A DNA stretch of 16,323 nt from contig SKGI01000091.1 of assembly GCA_007117555.1 (NCBI GenBank), positions 1 to 16,323 on the forward strand, in the 5' to 3' direction. Every line of letters starts with the position of its first letter. Positions within the stretch are counted from its first letter, which is position 1. This document shows positions 13,719-16,323 of this stretch, in pieces. A model generated the notes under the pieces. It was not told where the DNA came from and searched no databases. It saw only the letters and a list, made by a program, of their open reading frames with translations. The DNA is from Candidatus Izemoplasma sp. (GTDB lineage Bacteria; Bacillota_I; Bacilli_A; Izemoplasmatales; Izemoplasmataceae). The position numbers and the translations under genes were made by a program.

Positions 13719-14666
13719 ATGGATTCTTTTAACTTACATCCTTTGCTCGCAGACATTCGCTGGTTAAAAACGAGCACGTATTTAGAAGCGCATCGCCAAA
13801 GATTTCCTAATTTGCCTAAAGCGGACCAAACAGTTGAGGACTATGAAAGCATGGCCGTTTTATGCTTGTCTTACCCCAAAGATTCAGTCGCCCATAAAGG
13901 CGCGGGCTATGGTCTTATGGCCCGTTACACGTATGGGATTGACTATCACCTTGTTTATGCGGATATTTTCAAAGAGTTAGAAAAGCAATACAGGGCAATA
14001 GGGGTACGAGCTAAAGGTTATGCCGATGTTTCACCCATCGATGAACGGTTTGCGGCGGAACTTGTTGGACTAGGCTATATCGGACACAATCAACTACTCA
14101 TCCATCCAAAGTATGGAACCTATCACTTTTTAGCCGTCCTTTTAGTGGACATGCCGACACCGGAAAACGTACCGATCAACCGTGATGATTGCGGGTCTTG
14201 TAGACGTTGTATTATGGCTTGTCCGACGGGGGCGCTTGGCGATGTCTTTCAAGTTAGAAAATGTTCATCGTTTGTGACTCAGGCAAAAATCGCCTTGACG
14301 CCTGAAGATGTCAAACCACTTAAAACGGTTTTGTTTGGGTGTGACATTTGTCAAAAAGTTTGCCCAAAAAACCGCCATATAGAATTGCCTAAACACACTT
14401 TGTTTCAAGAAGACGATGCGGCTCAACTGCATTTACCAACGTTACTGTCTCAATCTAATAAAGCCTTGCAAAGAACTTACGGTAACTATGCGTTCATGTT
14501 TCGAGGCGGACTCGTTTTGAAGCGCAATGCCTTTGCATTGCTTTTTACGCAAAACCACTTGAGTAGTTTACCGCTGATGCGCACCGTCTTCAAACAGTAT
14601 GTCCATGTGCCGTGGTTTGCAGAAACGGCAAGTTGGATGATTCAGACTATGGAGGAATCACGATGA
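13719..14666 (+). CDS. queG: Epoxyqueuosine reductase, short form
   Basis: QueG reduces epoxyqueuosine to queuosine in tRNA position 34 (GUN anticodons for Tyr, His, Asn, Asp), using cobalamin and two [4Fe-4S] clusters. I chose ATG 13719 because AAGGAGG (13708-13714) precedes it; the frame is open 39 codons further back but through the leader hairpins. The protein has 315 residues against about 380 in Bacillus: the N-terminus is short and C-terminal HEAT-like repeats are absent. Visible features are the cobalamin-domain segment YADVSPIDERFAAELVGLGY with D103 in the position of the catalytic Asp, then GHNQLLIHPKYG. The ferredoxin cysteines are 158, 161, 164 and 168 (CGSCRRCIMACP), 182, and 208, 211 and 215 (CDICQKVCPKN). 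The motif RNAFALL closes the core. It overlaps trmL by four bases. Confidence 0.93.
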   Translation: MDSFNLHPLLADIRWLKTSTYLEAHRQRFPNLPKADQTVEDYESMAVLCLSYPKDSVAHKGAGYGLMARYTYGIDYHLVYADIFKELEKQYRAIGVRAKGYADVSPIDERFAAELVGLGYIGHNQLLIHPKYGTYHFLAVLLVDMPTPENVPINRDDCGSCRRCIMACPTGALGDVFQVRKCSSFVTQAKIALTPEDVKPLKTVLFGCDICQKVCPKNRHIELPKHTLFQEDDAAQLHLPTLLSQSNKALQRTYGNYAFMFRGGLVLKRNAFALLFTQNHLSSLPLMRTVFKQYVHVPWFAETASWMIQTMEESR

Positions 14667-15154
14667 ATCATATTGTCTTATTTGAGCCTGAAATCCCTCA
14701 AAATACCGGGAATATTATTCGAACTTGTGTCGCCACAAACGCAACCTTACATTTAATCCGACCGCTTGGGTTTATGTTTAGCGAACGGACATTTAAACGG
14801 TTCGCGGTCAATCATTTTGAACACCTTACGTATCACCTTTATGATGATTTCGATGATTTTTTTGCCCGTAATGACGGTCGGTTTTACTTTATGACCCGTT
14901 ACGGTGAAAACACGCCAGACACATGCGATTTTACAATCGATGAAAAGCGACCGATTTACTTAGTATTTGGAAAAGAGTCTACAGGATTGCCAGAGGCCAT
15001 TCGCACAACGTATCATAACCAATGCTTTCGCTTACCGATGACTGATAAAGTTCGCAGTTTAAACTTAGCAAATACAGTCGCCATCGTACTTTATGAAGCT
15101 TTGCGCCAACAAGCGTACGCTGGCTTATATCGCCACGAACCCAAGCGAAATTAG
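14663..15154 (+). CDS. trmL: tRNA (cytidine/uridine-34) 2'-O-methyltransferase
   Basis: TrmL is a small SPOUT-fold (knotted) methyltransferase that uses SAM to methylate the wobble ribose of tRNA-Leu isoacceptors. From ATG 14663 (GGAGG at 14651-14655; ATGA overlap with queG) it has 163 residues, the normal size for this minimal family. All signatures are present: LFEPEIPQNTGNIIRTCVAT (6-25), LHLIRPLGF (29-37), LVFGKESTGLP (100-110, SAM-binding knot) and RSLNLANTVAIVLYEALRQ (131-149). Longer upstream readings of the frame lie inside queG and are unlikely. Both genes in this pair modify anticodon position 34, so the operon is a wobble-base modification unit. Confidence 0.95.
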   Translation: MNHIVLFEPEIPQNTGNIIRTCVATNATLHLIRPLGFMFSERTFKRFAVNHFEHLTYHLYDDFDDFFARNDGRFYFMTRYGENTPDTCDFTIDEKRPIYLVFGKESTGLPEAIRTTYHNQCFRLPMTDKVRSLNLANTVAIVLYEALRQQAYAGLYRHEPKRN

Positions 15155-15162
15155 CCTAGGCA

Positions 15163-15200
15163 GATAAATCACTGTTTATCCCATCATTTTATGGTATAAT
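15163..15200 (+). promoter_or_regulatory. Extended -10 promoter with two palindromes
   Basis: TATAAT (15195-15200) preceded by TGG (15192-15194) is an extended -10 box; no good -35 is seen. GATAAA (15163-15168) is inverted as TTTATC (15175-15180) over the -35 zone, and CCAT (15181-15184) is inverted as ATGG (15191-15194) next to the -10. They may be operator sites. The first could also be a weak terminator of trmL. Confidence 0.5.
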
Positions 15201-15224
15201 GGTTGCACAAGGATGTGATGAACG

Positions 15225-15770
15225 ATGTGTGTGAACCTTTGGGACGATCTCGTTGTCCAAAGCTACAAACACAACGCTAAACTTCATCGCATATGGGCGC
15301 ACGCCACCGTTGTTGATTATGATGCGGATTCGGTTGTGCTGGCGAATTATCGTACCAAAGTCATTGAGGCAAACGGTCGTTTTTGGTATACCCGTGAACC
15401 ATCGGTCACCTGGTTTTTTAAACAGCACTGGTTCAATATCATTGGGATTATTCGACCAACAGGCATTTTTTACTATTGCAACATTGCCTCCCCATATTTG
15501 ATTGATGATGAAGCGTTGAAGTATATCGACTATGATCTCGATATCAAAGTATCGCCTGACTATAGTTATACTGTACTTGACCGTAAGGAATACAATCGCC
15601 ACAAAATCAAGATGGAATATTCCGAACATTTAAAACACATTTTGGAGAAAGAGCTCGCCCTTCTTAAACAGTGGGTTGAGAATCAAAAAGGACCATTCGC
15701 CCCGGGTGTTGTTGAAACGCTTTATGCGCGTTACAATGAAGAGGTCTACAAAAATGGGTCCAAACGTTAA
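15225..15770 (+). CDS. ntdP: DUF402 nucleoside tri-/diphosphatase (YgaC-type)
   Basis: This 181-residue protein matches the conserved pattern of the YgaC/UPF0374 group within DUF402. The matches are VQSYKHNAKLHRIW (11-24), NGRFWYTREPSVTWFF (50-65), WFNIIGIIRPTGIFYYCNIA (69-88), LKYIDYDLDIKV (98-109) and KGPFAPG (155-161). Members hydrolyse nucleoside tri- and diphosphates with a metal ion held by the conserved Asp residues of the YDLD segment; the B. subtilis and S. aureus homologues belong here. The start at 15225 fits the family N-terminus and has an AAGGAT site at 15209-15214. Own promoter upstream and terminator downstream make it a single-gene unit. Confidence 0.9.
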   Translation: MCVNLWDDLVVQSYKHNAKLHRIWAHATVVDYDADSVVLANYRTKVIEANGRFWYTREPSVTWFFKQHWFNIIGIIRPTGIFYYCNIASPYLIDDEALKYIDYDLDIKVSPDYSYTVLDRKEYNRHKIKMEYSEHLKHILEKELALLKQWVENQKGPFAPGVVETLYARYNEEVYKNGSKR

Positions 15771-15790
15771 AGCCGGCTTGCCGGCTTTTT
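15769..15790 (+). terminator. Rho-independent terminator
   Basis: Eight pairs (AAAGCCGG 15769-15776 with CCGGCTTT 15781-15788) close a CTTG tetraloop and run into a T tract (15786-15790). It starts at the stop codon of the DUF402 gene. Confidence 0.9.
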
Positions 15791-15831
15791 GTGTGGTGAA
15801 TCATGACTATTTATAAAACTTCTTAATAGCA

Positions 15832-15860
15832 TTGACAGTCGACTTGCACTCGGTTATACT
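15832..15860 (+). promoter_or_regulatory. Near-consensus promoter of the iron-binding lipoprotein
   Basis: TTGACA (15832-15837) is a perfect -35 and TATACT (15855-15860) a 5/6 -10, with a 17-base spacer, the best promoter in the window. The palindrome AGTCGACT (15837-15844) directly abuts the -35, and a near-palindrome TCAGCATGCTAA lies just after the expected start site. Either could bind a metal-dependent repressor. Neither matches the Fur consensus well. Confidence 0.8.
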
Positions 15861-15909
15861 GAAATCAGCATGCTAACTAATTGGAAAAATTACAAATAAA
15901 GGAGTCTAC

Positions 15910-16323
15910 ATGAAAAAGCTTATTGTACTAGGTTTATTCAGTTTGTTTGCCATCCTCTTAAGTGGGTGTCAGTTTGGTTCAAATGATGCTGAGCAGGTGC
16001 TTACCATCTACTCAGAACGCCATTACGACACCGACCGTGAAATATATGCCTTGTTTGAAGCCGAAACAGGTATCCAAGTTAACTTAGTGCGTGACAGTGC
16101 TGATCCACTGATTACCCGTTTACAAAATGAAGGTGAAGATTCTCCAGCGGACCTGTTAATCATTGCGGATGTCGGTCGTTTGCATCGAGCAAAAAGCTTT
16201 GATTTGTTACAGCCAATCACATCCACTGTTTTAGAAAGCAACATCCCAGATATTTATCGGGATGAGGCAGGATACTGGTTTGGCTTAACGCGACGTGCGC
16301 GCGTCATTGTGTATCACCCAGAA
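15910..16323 (+). CDS. Fe(III) ABC transporter binding lipoprotein, 3' end outside window
   Basis: Only the first 138 residues are present; the frame is open to the window edge. A lipoprotein signal ends in LLSGC (Cys20), so the protein should be tethered outside the membrane. The mature part matches the FutA/FbpA/IdiA family of ferric-iron binding proteins: LTIYSERHYDTD (31-42, with Tyr34, His38 and Tyr39, where such proteins bind iron), TGIQVNLV, ITRLQNEGEDSPADLLI, and the segment ending YWFGLTRRARVIVY. The AAAGGAG site (15898-15904) fixes the start. Permease and ATPase genes would be expected downstream. A strong promoter suggests high expression when induced, plausibly by iron shortage. 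Confidence 0.9.
   Translation, partial: MKKLIVLGLFSLFAILLSGCQFGSNDAEQVLTIYSERHYDTDREIYALFEAETGIQVNLVRDSADPLITRLQNEGEDSPADLLIIADVGRLHRAKSFDLLQPITSTVLESNIPDIYRDEAGYWFGLTRRARVIVYHPE

Noticed and set aside
15189..15629. 146-codon minus-strand ORF opposite the DUF402 gene
   Set aside because: The plus-strand frame matches a conserved family from end to end, so the reverse frame is a shadow.

Overview
The window looks like a chromosomal segment of a low-G+C bacterium of the Bacillota, possibly near the Mollicutes/Erysipelotrichia branches. Support comes from Bacillus-like housekeeping families (CshB-type helicase, TrmL, the YgaC-type nucleotidase), lipoproteins with Gram-positive lipoboxes, AGGAGG-type ribosome binding sites, TTGACA/TATAAT promoters, and an InlB-type repeat lipoprotein. 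UGA is used as a normal stop codon (several genes end in TGA inside 4-base overlaps), so this is not a code-4 mycoplasma. No rRNA, tRNA, CRISPR array, insertion sequence or phage gene is visible.

Layout. Bases 1-825 hold a promoter and a DUF624/YesL-like membrane protein. Bases 826-1465 have no convincing gene but contain a long hairpin, a doubtful 25-residue hydrophobic ORF, two terminators and the promoter of the next unit. Bases 1466-4562 are a tightly coupled three-gene operon: an XRE regulator with a long helical, ankyrin-like C-terminus; a single-pass membrane protein with a very basic tail; and an XRE helix-turn-helix fused to a PrsW-family membrane protease. A strong bidirectional terminator separates it from a convergent DppA-type D-aminopeptidase (minus strand). 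After a palindrome-rich divergent spacer come a lipoprotein with two InlB B-repeats and a transglutaminase-like domain, a PAS-GAF-PAS-GGDEF-HD-GYP cyclic-di-GMP enzyme, and a small membrane protein.

The second half is mostly information processing. ispH (minus) is divergent from cshB-like helicase and nfo (endonuclease IV), with overlapping promoters. Next comes a transcript with a structured leader carrying queG and trmL, both acting on tRNA position 34, then a DUF402 nucleotidase. The window ends inside an iron ABC transporter binding lipoprotein that has a near-consensus promoter.

The best candidate for an undescribed system is the 1466-4562 operon. Its make-up (two DNA-binding-type proteins, one fused to an intramembrane protease, around a small membrane protein with a nucleic-acid-like basic tail) suggests a membrane signalling circuit based on regulated proteolysis. 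That function is inference from architecture only. The second candidate is the leader of queG, which can be drawn in alternative structures.
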